DNA from: an uncultured Prevotellaceae bacterium
GTDB lineage: Bacteria > Bacteroidota > Bacteroidia > Bacteroidales > Bacteroidaceae
Direction of reading: 5' to 3'
DNA length: 59,565 nucleotides
Assembly (NCBI GenBank): GCA_900318915.1
Contig: ONMI01000036.1
Coordinates: 1 to 59,565 of the forward strand
The translations under genes and the position numbers were made by a program. The stretch's first letter is position 1; the number at the start of each line of letters is the position of its first letter. The notes beneath the pieces were generated by a model. It was not told the origin of the DNA. It was given only the letters and a program-made list of their open reading frames with translations, and did not search any database. Of this stretch, positions 43,046-50,769 are shown in pieces.

Positions 43046-43240
43046 ATGAAAAAACGCTATATCACACCCTGTAGCAAGTGGCTCAATATGCAGGCCGGCA
43101 ACGATGTGCTCGCTGTGGTGAGCCCCGACGTGAACAAAGACGGCTCTAAAGTGAAAGTCGATGAAGACGAGAGCGGAAACGCATGGACAAGCGGACGCTC
43201 CAACCGTGGATTGTGGGATGATCCCGATGAAATGGAATAA
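43046..43240 (+). CDS. Small acidic YIxP/WD-motif protein C
   Basis: A 64-residue protein: MKKRYITPCSKWLNMQ at the start, GNAWTSGRSNRGLWDDPDEME at the end with an acidic, Lys-containing centre. It shares the Y-I-x-P start and the W-T-S ... L-W-D-D end with the proteins at 2040 and 2805. It begins 20 bp after a sorting-tail protein gene, with aaggagat before the ATG, and 25 bp before a nuclease gene. No signal peptide. Function unknown. Confidence 0.75.
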   Translation: MKKRYITPCSKWLNMQAGNDVLAVVSPDVNKDGSKVKVDEDESGNAWTSGRSNRGLWDDPDEME

Positions 43241-43265
43241 TCATTAACACTGAAAGGAAAAAGCA

Positions 43266-44270
43266 ATGAAAAAGATACTATCCATTCTTACACTCATGCT
43301 CACGGTCACTGCTGCCAACGCTCAGAGGGTGCCGTCGAAAATTGAGCTGAAAAACAATACCACTGTCACCTTCCAGAAAGAGGAGGTCGACAGCACACGC
43401 GAACTGCCCGGAGTGGGCATCAAGGTCTATCCCAACGGGTCGAAGGTGTCGCAAGACTTTCTCTACTCCCAAATCAACAACATCGAGTTCTATGAGGGTA
43501 CCGCAGTCGGTCTCAACAAAAACAAAAATGATGTGCCGGGAGGACACCTCCTCGAGTATCCGCACTTCACAGAGGGAAGCGACCAACTGCTCGTGGTGCA
43601 CAAGACCAATGATTATGGTATCACCTATTCGCTCGAGTGGGACTGCACCAAAAAGTCGCAGCGATGGACGGCCTATGAGTTCCACGACGGAATACCCGAC
43701 AATAATGTGGGACGTGGCGACAAATGGAAGGACGACCCGGATATATCTTCTGCCTACCAGACACATGAGAGCTGGTACTCTGGAACTGGCTACTCCAAAG
43801 GCCACATGTGTACGTCGAACGACCGCCAGTCGTCGAGAGAACAGAATAATCAGACCTTCTACATCAGCAACGCCATGCCGCAGAACAGCACTCACAACAG
43901 CGGACTTTGGAACACGCTGGAGAATAAGGTGAATTCCTGGGGCAACAGCAAGTCGTTCCGCGATACGCTTTATGTGGTCAAAGCCGGAACTATTCGCGAC
44001 GACCAGGTGCTTGAATATGCCGGCACTTACAAACTCCTCGTACCCAAGTATTTCTACATGGCCATCCTCTGTCTCAAAGACGGACAGTACAAGGCTATCG
44101 GTTTCTGGACAGAACACACGGCCAATAACAGTAGCAAGAATCCGGCCGACTATGCCATCTCTATCAAGGAACTGGAGGAGAAAACAGGTATCGACTTCTT
44201 CTGCAACCTGCCCGACGATATTGAGGAGGAGGTGCAAAAGGAATACAACCTAGCCGACTGGGGGCTCTGA
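43266..44270 (+). CDS. Secreted DNA/RNA non-specific endonuclease
   Basis: A 334-residue nuclease of the ββα-metal (NUC1) type. Signal peptide 1-19 (ending TAANAQ). After an extra N-terminal beta part of about 80 residues comes the nuclease core: GYSKGHMCTSNDRQSS, where His is the general base in place of the usual DRGH; then NAMPQNSTHNSGLWNTLE with the metal-binding Asn. It should cut DNA and RNA outside the cell, for nutrition or against extracellular DNA. It is the last gene of the operon with the 775-residue protein. Confidence 0.9.
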   Translation: MKKILSILTLMLTVTAANAQRVPSKIELKNNTTVTFQKEEVDSTRELPGVGIKVYPNGSKVSQDFLYSQINNIEFYEGTAVGLNKNKNDVPGGHLLEYPHFTEGSDQLLVVHKTNDYGITYSLEWDCTKKSQRWTAYEFHDGIPDNNVGRGDKWKDDPDISSAYQTHESWYSGTGYSKGHMCTSNDRQSSREQNNQTFYISNAMPQNSTHNSGLWNTLENKVNSWGNSKSFRDTLYVVKAGTIRDDQVLEYAGTYKLLVPKYFYMAILCLKDGQYKAIGFWTEHTANNSSKNPADYAISIKELEEKTGIDFFCNLPDDIEEEVQKEYNLADWGL

Positions 44271-44292
44271 CCCCGCTCTCCACAACGCAGCG

Positions 44293-44320
44293 AAGGCCTG
44301 CCGTCAACACGACAGGCCTT
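44293..44320 (+). terminator. Terminator-like hairpin before TrpF-like gene
   Basis: Stem aaggcctg / caggcctt with loop ccgtcaacacga, nearly the same as the two trp attenuator stems, but followed by caaatataat, not a T run, and with no leader peptide before it. Probably the nuclease operon terminator. Confidence 0.6.
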
Positions 44321-44350
44321 CAAATATAATCAATAATCAATTATCTTACA

Positions 44351-45055
44351 ATGATAGTAAATATTACCGGACTCTGCAAACCTGAGAATATAAGGGAGGT
44401 TTGCCAACTCAATGTCGATTGGATAGGACTCAACTTCTGCCAGACCAGTCCCCGATACCTGGCACAGGTGTCGTCGAGAGGGGGATTCATCCCTGACTAT
44501 ACGTCTATCAGAGACGAGCGCCTCTCGCTGGGCAGCCCTGTCGACACGACCGTCCGCCAGGAAAACAAACCGCTCCGTGTGGGACTCTTCTGCAATGAGA
44601 TGCCCCAGACCATCGTGACACGTATCTACAACTTCAAACTCGATTTCGTACAGCTCGAGGGCGATGAGAGCCCTGTCATGATAGAAAACCTGCGCCGTAC
44701 CATCGAACCGGACATCCGCACGGGGGTGAAAATCATCAAGACCATCCACGTGTCCTCGGCCGAGGATATGAAGAAAGGGGCCGAGTTTGAGGGCGTGGCC
44801 GACTACCTCCTCTTCAAGGCGCCCGCCAGCGTGGACGATGTCGCGGAGCAGCCCTTCGACTGGGACCTGATAGCGCATTATGAGGGTAAGACGCCTTTCC
44901 TTGTGGCCGGTGCCATCGGTGCCGACAGTGTGGAGACGCTGCGTGCCATCCGTCATCCTCTCTTTGCCGGCATCGAGGTCGGTGCTAAGTTTGAGACCGA
45001 GCCGGGCATGATAGATGTACCGGCGCTGAACGATTTCCTGAAACTGGTGAAATGA
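44351..45055 (+). CDS. TrpF-like pseudo-enzyme (phosphoribosylanthranilate isomerase paralogue)
   Basis: A 234-residue TIM barrel clearly related to the TrpF at 48005-48640 (shared WIGLNF..SPR, RVG(L/V)F, MPQTI, ENLRR, DWDL, HPLFxGxxVxxKFE). However the key residues are changed: catalytic Cys in KICG becomes Thr in NITG (residue 6), catalytic Asp in LFDTK becomes Lys in LFKAP (residue 156), the QLHG His becomes Glu (103), and the GGIGP phosphate loop is GAIGA. A loop of about 24 residues is inserted after SPR. So it should not isomerise PRA, yet the frame is intact. It overlaps the next gene by 4 bp and lies 1.1 kb before the trp operon. A binding or regulatory role, or a new reaction, is possible. 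Confidence 0.8.
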   Translation: MIVNITGLCKPENIREVCQLNVDWIGLNFCQTSPRYLAQVSSRGGFIPDYTSIRDERLSLGSPVDTTVRQENKPLRVGLFCNEMPQTIVTRIYNFKLDFVQLEGDESPVMIENLRRTIEPDIRTGVKIIKTIHVSSAEDMKKGAEFEGVADYLLFKAPASVDDVAEQPFDWDLIAHYEGKTPFLVAGAIGADSVETLRAIRHPLFAGIEVGAKFETEPGMIDVPALNDFLKLVK

Positions 45056-45849
45056 GAAAACTTACCGCAATTTGGCTCCTGCTGCTCACCGCAATGACGG
45101 CAGGGGCTGTCGACTTTGAGACATTGAGGCAGAAGGGTCTGCCGGCCGATGCCATGCCGGCCAGCTTCTTCTTCGAGTATCGGTTCAACGGCACAAGGCC
45201 TGCCTTCACAGAGCAGGATATCAACAACAGCTCCTGTTTTGGTGTCGACGACAGCTATTATTTCTTCGTGCAGCCCATCACGGGCCAACCGGAGGAGGAA
45301 TTCGAGCGCGTCGCTGTCTGGATGTACACGGAGAAGACCGACCGGGTGGTCAAGGTGTTCTCGCAGCAGAACAATGAATACAGCGAACTCTTTGTGTCTG
45401 GCATGGGATGGCTGCTCGACAAGAGGTACTCTTTCAAGAGTCATGTCAATGAGGATACCCATGAGACCATTCGCCTGCAGGAGTATTCCTTCTCGCCCGT
45501 CATCGTGCTCCAGGCGGAAGTCTTCACGGGCTTCAGCCATTCTCCAAGGGTCACACTCATCATCAATCCGGTTAAGAAAACCACAAAACGTATCGATGGA
45601 GAGCAGTTCGTGAGCATCTTCCACACGAAGACCAATATGCTCATGTCGGCCGAACAGGATCTGGCGCAGGACTATATCCTGACCACCAGCACGGGGGTGC
45701 GGACGGAGGAGATGCCGCTCAAGGAATCGTCCGACTATACCATCTACAATAAGCAGTTCCTAACACCCGTACTGCATGTCTATACCGCCGACGGCCAACT
45801 CGTGAAGAGTGTAGAGCTGCCGCAGGATGAGGTGGATATGGTGAGATAA
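45052..45849 (+). CDS. Secreted protein of unknown function
   Basis: A 265-residue exported protein: signal peptide 1-19 (MRKLTAIWLLLLTAMTAGA), no lipobox, then a mixed beta-rich domain (FFFEYRFNGTRPAFTEQDI, SPRVTLIINPVKKTTKRIDG). No family recognised. Its ATG overlaps the stop of the TrpF-like gene, so they are translationally coupled, a strange pairing of a cytosolic TIM barrel and a secreted protein. It ends about 85 bp before the trp promoter. Confidence 0.7.
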   Translation: MRKLTAIWLLLLTAMTAGAVDFETLRQKGLPADAMPASFFFEYRFNGTRPAFTEQDINNSSCFGVDDSYYFFVQPITGQPEEEFERVAVWMYTEKTDRVVKVFSQQNNEYSELFVSGMGWLLDKRYSFKSHVNEDTHETIRLQEYSFSPVIVLQAEVFTGFSHSPRVTLIINPVKKTTKRIDGEQFVSIFHTKTNMLMSAEQDLAQDYILTTSTGVRTEEMPLKESSDYTIYNKQFLTPVLHVYTADGQLVKSVELPQDEVDMVR

Positions 45850-45933
45850 GACGAAATTTATCTGTCAAAGTGTAACCAATCTGTTTGAAGTGTAGTCAAT
45901 TTGTTGATAAAAGCTCAAAATTTTTGCCAAATG

Positions 45934-45965
45934 TTTGGTCGGATAGCATTATTGACCTACATTTG
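45934..45965 (+). promoter_or_regulatory. Promoter of trp operon
   Basis: TTTG at 45934-45937, 20 nt, then TACATTTG at 45958-45965. Perfect match to the Bacteroidetes pattern and identical in spacing to the trpB2 promoter. Confidence 0.85.
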
Positions 45966-45991
45966 TCGACGAAAAATCAAAAACAGAAAAG

Positions 45992-46036
45992 ATGAGTAGA
46001 AATTTTAACGCATGGTGGTGGCGCAGCTCAAGATGA
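45992..46036 (+). CDS. trpL: trp leader peptide of trpDCFABEG operon
   Basis: A 14-codon frame, MSRNFNAWWWRSSR, with three Trp codons in a row, starting about 26 nt after the -7 box. It is followed by a possible pause stem (GCTCA / TGAGC within GGC...GCC) and a terminator at 46081-46120. The AWWWRSS core is the same as in the trpB2 leader, and the nucleotide match (gcatggtggtggcgcagctc) extends over 20 bases. Confidence 0.85.
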   Translation: MSRNFNAWWWRSSR

Positions 46037-46080
46037 CAAAGTCGTGAGCATGTCATGCCGTGCGTATAATGAAATAGCGA

Positions 46081-46120
46081 GGGCCTGCCGTTCTTACGAC
46101 AGGTCCTCTTTCTTTTTGTG
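46081..46120 (+). terminator. Attenuator terminator of trp operon
   Basis: Stem gagggcctg / caggtcctc (one G-T pair) with loop ccgttcttacga, then tttcttttt. It lies 41 nt before trpD, the same distance as for trpB2. Confidence 0.85.
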
Positions 46121-46160
46121 CTTTTTCAAAAATTGGTTTCACTAAAAAAAGATTGTTGTT

Positions 46161-47156
46161 ATGAAGGAAATTCTCTTAAGACTGCTCGATCATGAGTATC
46201 TCACCCGCGACGAGATGCATGCCATACTGCTCAACATAGCGCAGGGGGCCTATACCAATGAGCAAATCTCAGCACTGCTCACGGCGCTCCAGATGAGGGG
46301 CATCACAGTCGACGAACTGCTCGGATTCCGCGACGGAGTGCTCGAGACGGGAGTGCCCGCCACACTCGACTGCGGCCGCTATATCGATATCGTGGGAACG
46401 GGAGGCGACCAGAAAAATACGTTCAATATCTCTACCTGTGCCTGCTTCGTACTGGCTGGCGCCGGATATAAGGTGGCCAAGCATGGCAACTATGCGGCCA
46501 CATCGGTGAGCGGCTCGTCGGATGTCATCGAACTGCATGGGGCCAAGTTCACAAACGATACCGACCGGCTCAACCGCTCTATCCAGGAGTCGGGCTTTGC
46601 CTATCTCCATGCGCCGCTCTTCGCCAAGGCCATGAAGTTTGTGGCACCCGTGCGCAGGGCGGTGGAGTTTCCCACCATCTTCAATCTCCTCGGACCTATC
46701 GTCAATCCGTCGCAGCCTAGATGCCAACTGCTCGGTGTGGCCAATCTGGCACAAATGAGGCTCTACAACAATGTCTACCAGAAGATTGGTATCGACTATG
46801 GCATCGTGAACAGCATCGACGGCTACGACGAGGTGTCGCTCACATCGCCCTTCAAGGTCACCACCAACCGCTATGAGCGTATCTTCACACCGGCCGACCT
46901 CGGTATGGAACCGGCCATCACGGAGCACCTCGTGGGCGGCAGCACACGGGAGGCGGCCCGTATCCTCTTCGACAACATACTTGACAACAACTGCCTGCCC
47001 GACCAGAAAAATGTGGTCCTGGCCAATGCGGCATTCGCCATCTCCGTCTTCACGGGCAATGACGACCTCCTGGCTTGTGTGGAGGAGGCAAGGGAGTCGC
47101 TCGAGAGTGGACGGGCCAAGAAGGCCTTGCAGAAATTCGTGGAAATCAATGCCTGA
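46161..47156 (+). CDS. trpD: Anthranilate phosphoribosyltransferase
   Basis: A 331-residue enzyme that joins anthranilate and PRPP, second step of the Trp pathway. Typical motifs: VGTGGDQKNTFNISTCACFVLAGAG (PRPP glycine loop), KHGNYAATSVSGSSDV, FAKAMKFVAPVRRAVEFPTIFNLLGPIVNPS. It is the first gene after the attenuator. Here trpD stands alone rather than fused to trpG, in line with Bacteroidetes. Confidence 0.95.
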   Translation: MKEILLRLLDHEYLTRDEMHAILLNIAQGAYTNEQISALLTALQMRGITVDELLGFRDGVLETGVPATLDCGRYIDIVGTGGDQKNTFNISTCACFVLAGAGYKVAKHGNYAATSVSGSSDVIELHGAKFTNDTDRLNRSIQESGFAYLHAPLFAKAMKFVAPVRRAVEFPTIFNLLGPIVNPSQPRCQLLGVANLAQMRLYNNVYQKIGIDYGIVNSIDGYDEVSLTSPFKVTTNRYERIFTPADLGMEPAITEHLVGGSTREAARILFDNILDNNCLPDQKNVVLANAAFAISVFTGNDDLLACVEEARESLESGRAKKALQKFVEINA

Positions 47157-47170
47157 ACCTGTTTGCACTG

Positions 47171-47986
47171 ATGGCTATGGATATTCTGGATGAGATAGTA
47201 AGACATAAAAGGCTGGAGGTGGAGCACTTCAAACAGGAGGTGCCGCCGGCAGTGCTCTATGAGCAGGTGGAACGGCTCATGGCCGCCGGCAAGCGGCCGC
47301 CGTCGATGAGACAGGCGCTCCTGATGTCGACAACGGGCGTCATCGCTGAGTTCAAACGGCGCTCTCCCTCCAAAGGTTGGATAAAGGAGGAGGGAAGGGC
47401 GGATGTCATCCCCCTGCAGTACCAGCTGGCGGGGGCGACGGCTCTCAGCATCCTCACCGACAGGCATTTCTTCGGGGGCGATGACCGCTTCATCAGGCAG
47501 GCTGCTGATGCGGGGGTCTGTATTCCGGTGTTGTACAAGAATTTCATCATCGACGAGTACCAGCTCTTTCAGGCCCGCCTTGCGGGGGCTTCGGCTGTGC
47601 TGCTCATCGCCGCCGACCTGAGCCGCAACGAGTGCGCCGCCCTGCTGAACCGCGCGCATGAGTTGGACATGGAGGTGCTGCTTGAGATGCATGGACCCGA
47701 AGAAATCGACTATGCCGACCTCGGGCCTGACCTCTACGGCATCAACAACCGACATCTTGGCTCTTTCGTCACCGATGTGGAACATTCGTTCAGCATGGCC
47801 GAAATGCTGCCCGACGGAGAGTGCTGGGTGAGTGAGAGCGGTATCTTGCAGCCTGATACGGTGCGCCAACTGCGGGAGGTGGGCTTCAGGGGCTTCCTCA
47901 TCGGTGAATGCTTCATGCGCACTCCGCAACCGGGTGAGGCGCTGCGCCAGTTCATCCTCGCACTTTCCAATAACAAGTCAGAGTAA
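47171..47986 (+). CDS. trpC: Indole-3-glycerol phosphate synthase
   Basis: A 271-residue TIM-barrel enzyme for the fourth step. Motifs: IAEFKRRSPSKGWI (catalytic Lys, substrate binding), ATALSILTDRHFFGG, PVLYKNFIIDEYQ (catalytic Lys), AVLLIAADL, EVLLEMH, GINNRHLGSF, WVSESGI. The start at 47171 (MAMDILDEIVRHKR) is 14 bp after the trpD stop; an in-frame upstream extension overlapping trpD lacks homology. The next Met at 47177 is an alternative. Confidence 0.94.
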   Translation: MAMDILDEIVRHKRLEVEHFKQEVPPAVLYEQVERLMAAGKRPPSMRQALLMSTTGVIAEFKRRSPSKGWIKEEGRADVIPLQYQLAGATALSILTDRHFFGGDDRFIRQAADAGVCIPVLYKNFIIDEYQLFQARLAGASAVLLIAADLSRNECAALLNRAHELDMEVLLEMHGPEEIDYADLGPDLYGINNRHLGSFVTDVEHSFSMAEMLPDGECWVSESGILQPDTVRQLREVGFRGFLIGECFMRTPQPGEALRQFILALSNNKSE

Positions 47987-48004
47987 AAGAAAACAAACAG
48001 CACT

Positions 48005-48640
48005 ATGATTATCAAAATATGTGGGGTCAACGACCCTGAGAATCTACGGCAGGTGGCACGGCTCGATGCCGACTGGATTGGACTCAATTTCTATCCGCCC
48101 AGTCCGAGATGTCTGAACCTGCGGGGCTTGCCGCCCGCCGGTAGTGGCGAGCCGCAGCGGGTGGGGGTCTTTGTCGATGAGATACCGCAGACCATCCTCT
48201 CGCGCATCGTGGCGTTCCATCTCGGCATCGTGCAGCTGCACGGTAGCGAACGGGCTGTGATGATACAGAACCTGCGCCGCTCGGTGGTGCCCGATATTCG
48301 GGAAAAACTCGTTGTAATAAAGGCCATCAACGTGGCCACGGCAGCCGACTTCAGTCAGTGCGGCGAATACGAGGGGGTGGTAGACTATTTCCTCTTCGAC
48401 ACAAAAGGAGCGCTGCACGGCGGCAACGGCGAGAAGTTCAACTGGGACCTGCTCGATGCTTACCAAGGACATACGCCTTTCCTGCTGAGCGGGGGGATTG
48501 GACCCGGCGATGCCGATGCGCTGCGCGGCGTCCGGCACCCGCTCTTCAGGGGGGTGGACGTGAACTCTAAGTTTGAAACTGCGCCCGGCGTGAAAGACAT
48601 CGAATTGCTCCGCTCTTTCATAAAGCGACTGAGGGAATAA
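48005..48640 (+). CDS. trpF: Phosphoribosylanthranilate isomerase
   Basis: A 211-residue TIM barrel for the third step. All expected residues are there: catalytic Cys in MIIKICG (Cys6), YPPSPR, QLHG (His79), catalytic Asp in FLFDTK (Asp132), LSGGIGP phosphate loop and DVNSKFE. It contrasts with the altered paralogue at 44351. It starts 18 bp after the trpC stop. Confidence 0.95.
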   Translation: MIIKICGVNDPENLRQVARLDADWIGLNFYPPSPRCLNLRGLPPAGSGEPQRVGVFVDEIPQTILSRIVAFHLGIVQLHGSERAVMIQNLRRSVVPDIREKLVVIKAINVATAADFSQCGEYEGVVDYFLFDTKGALHGGNGEKFNWDLLDAYQGHTPFLLSGGIGPGDADALRGVRHPLFRGVDVNSKFETAPGVKDIELLRSFIKRLRE

Positions 48641-48663
48641 ACTGACAAACTTTAGCAAGTTCA

Positions 48664-48735
48664 AGGATATGTCCCTTTAACTTCCCTTTAACTTCCCTTT
48701 AACTTCCCTTTAACTTCCTTTTAACTCCCCTTTAA
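48664..48735 (+). repeat. 11-bp tandem repeat element, copy 4
   Basis: Partial palindromic head (ggatatgtccctttaac) then about six units of CCCTTTAACTT. It lies within the trp operon, between trpF and trpA, and is the cause of the only large gap (104 bp) in the operon. Confidence 0.85.
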
Positions 48736-48744
48736 AAACAATAT

Positions 48745-49521
48745 ATGAACCGAATAGACCAATTGTTCAACAACCGCGGCGACAGAAAACTGCTGTCGCT
48801 CTATTTCTGTGCCGGATGCCCCACACTCGACGGCACGGCCGATGTCATCACCACGCTGCAGCAGCGGGGCATCGATATGATTGAGGTGGGCATCCCCTTC
48901 AGCGACCCGCTGGCCGACGGCCCCGTCATCCAGGAGGCGGCCACCAAGGCGCTGCGCAACGGAATGACGCTCAGCCTGCTCTTCGACCAACTGCGGCAGG
49001 TGAAAGAGCAGGTGCGCATTCCGCTCATCCTGATGGGGTATCTCAATGTGGTGATGCACTTTGGTATAGAACGCTTCTGCCGCCAGTGCGTGGAGAGCGG
49101 GGTGGCGGGGGCTATCATCCCCGACCTGCCCTTTAAAGATTACCTTGAGACCGTGAAACCGGTGGCCGACCGCTACGACCTGCGCATCATCATGATGATA
49201 ACACCGGAAACTTCCGAGGAGCGCATCCGGTTCATCGACAGCCATACCGACGGCTTCATCTACATGGTCAGCTCGGCCAGTATCACGGGAGCACAGCAGA
49301 ATTTCGATGAGCGCAAGCAGGGATACTTCAAGCGTATCGACGGCATGCACCTCCGAAACCCGCGCATGATTGGCTTCGGTATCTCCAACCGGCAGACGCT
49401 CGAGAGCGCGCAGGCCAATGCTGCGGGCGCCATCATCGGCAGCAAGTTCGTGTCGCTGCTCAATGAGACGCTTAGCCCCGACACCGCCATCGACCGACTC
49501 TACAAGGCACTTGCCGAATAA
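48745..49521 (+). CDS. trpA: Tryptophan synthase alpha chain
   Basis: A 258-residue TIM barrel that splits indole-3-glycerol phosphate. Motifs: FCAGCPTLDGTADVI, MIEVGIPFSDPLADGPVIQ (catalytic Glu), LMGYLNVV, GAIIPDLPF (catalytic Asp), FIYMVSSASITGA, GFGISNRQT. The gene follows the repeat array. Confidence 0.95.
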   Translation: MNRIDQLFNNRGDRKLLSLYFCAGCPTLDGTADVITTLQQRGIDMIEVGIPFSDPLADGPVIQEAATKALRNGMTLSLLFDQLRQVKEQVRIPLILMGYLNVVMHFGIERFCRQCVESGVAGAIIPDLPFKDYLETVKPVADRYDLRIIMMITPETSEERIRFIDSHTDGFIYMVSSASITGAQQNFDERKQGYFKRIDGMHLRNPRMIGFGISNRQTLESAQANAAGAIIGSKFVSLLNETLSPDTAIDRLYKALAE

Positions 49522-49559
49522 TTGTTCACTGTATTGAATGTTTTTTTTATTTTCAGCTT

Positions 49560-50762
49560 ATGAACTATCAAGTTGACGAAAACGGATTCTACGGACCCTT
49601 CGGAGGCGCCTATGTGCCCGAAATCCTCTATAAATGTGTGCACGACCTGCAGGAGGCTTACCGGCCCATCATCGAGAGCAGGGAGTTCAAGGAGGAATAC
49701 TACCAGCTGCTGCGCGACTATGTGGGACGGCCCTCACCGCTCTACCTGGCCAAGCGCATGAGTGAGCGCTACAACTGCCGGCTCTACCTGAAGCGCGAGG
49801 ACTTGAACCATACGGGGGCACACAAGATAAACAACACCATCGGGCAGATTCTCCTGGCACGAAAAATGGGCAAGAAGCGCATCATCGCTGAGACGGGCGC
49901 CGGACAGCACGGCGTGGCCACCGCCACGGTGTGCGCCCTCATGGGCATGCAGTGCGAGATTTTCATGGGAGCCACCGACGTGCAGCGGCAGCACACCAAT
50001 GTGGAGCGGATGCGCATGCTGGGCGCCGTGGTGCATCCTGTAAGAACGGGTAACATGACGCTGAGCGATGCCTGCAGCCAGGCCATACGCGACTGGTGCT
50101 GCCATCCGGCCGACACGTTCTATATCGTGGGCTCCACCATGGGGCCGCATCCGTATCCGGATATCGTGGCCAGAATGCAGAGCGTCATCTCCGAGGAGAT
50201 AAAAACACAGCTGCTCGAGAAAACCGGACGCGACTATCCCGACTGCCTCGTGGCTTGTATCGGCGGAGGAAGCAATGCGGCCGGTACCATCTATCACTAT
50301 ATGGACGACGACAGGGTGCGCATCGTGCTGGCTGAGGCCGGAGGAAGGGGCATCTACACCGATTTCACCGCAGCCACCATTCACCGCGGCACAGAGGGCA
50401 TCCTGCACGGGGCACGCACACTCGTGATGCAGACCGACGACGGACAAATCAAGGAGGCCTTCACCATCTCGGCGGGACTCGACTACCCGGGCATCGGACC
50501 CATGCATGCCAATATGGCCCTGCAAAAACGGACGGAGGTGCTCGCCATCAACGACGACGAGGCCATACGGGCAGGCTATGAGCTCACCCGGATGGAGGGC
50601 ATCATACCGGCCATAGAGAGCGCGCATGCCATAGCGGCACTGCAGCACCTGCAGTTCTCGCCCGAACAGGTGGTGGTGCTCACCGTGAGCGGCAGGGGCG
50701 ACAAGGATGTGGAAACGTATCTTAATAATAAGGACAAGGCGGGCGAGTATGGCCGCTTCTAA
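49560..50762 (+). CDS. trpB: Tryptophan synthase beta chain (TrpB1)
   Basis: A 400-residue PLP enzyme, the standard partner of TrpA. FGGAYVPEIL, KREDLNHTGAHKINNT (PLP Lys89), AETGAGQHGVA, GGGSNAAG and EGIIPAIESAHA are all present. The window thus has two beta chains (this and TrpB2 at 23121). Confidence 0.96.
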   Translation: MNYQVDENGFYGPFGGAYVPEILYKCVHDLQEAYRPIIESREFKEEYYQLLRDYVGRPSPLYLAKRMSERYNCRLYLKREDLNHTGAHKINNTIGQILLARKMGKKRIIAETGAGQHGVATATVCALMGMQCEIFMGATDVQRQHTNVERMRMLGAVVHPVRTGNMTLSDACSQAIRDWCCHPADTFYIVGSTMGPHPYPDIVARMQSVISEEIKTQLLEKTGRDYPDCLVACIGGGSNAAGTIYHYMDDDRVRIVLAEAGGRGIYTDFTAATIHRGTEGILHGARTLVMQTDDGQIKEAFTISAGLDYPGIGPMHANMALQKRTEVLAINDDEAIRAGYELTRMEGIIPAIESAHAIAALQHLQFSPEQVVVLTVSGRGDKDVETYLNNKDKAGEYGRF

Positions 50763-50769
50763 AATACTG

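Noticed and set aside
44293-44350. Third trp attenuator before the TrpF-like gene
   Set aside because: The hairpin resembles the other two but there is no leader peptide with Trp codons, no promoter before it and no T run after it.
44351-45055. Calling the TrpF-like gene a second functional trpF
   Set aside because: Catalytic Cys and Asp are both replaced, and an intact trpF lies in the operon.
47075-47170. Longer trpC start overlapping trpD
   Set aside because: The extra residues do not look like TrpC; the family start fits MAMDILDEI at 47171.
50707-50769. Longer trpE start overlapping trpB
   Set aside because: Basic, non-homologous residues; MMTTTEKIF right after the trpB stop is the natural start.
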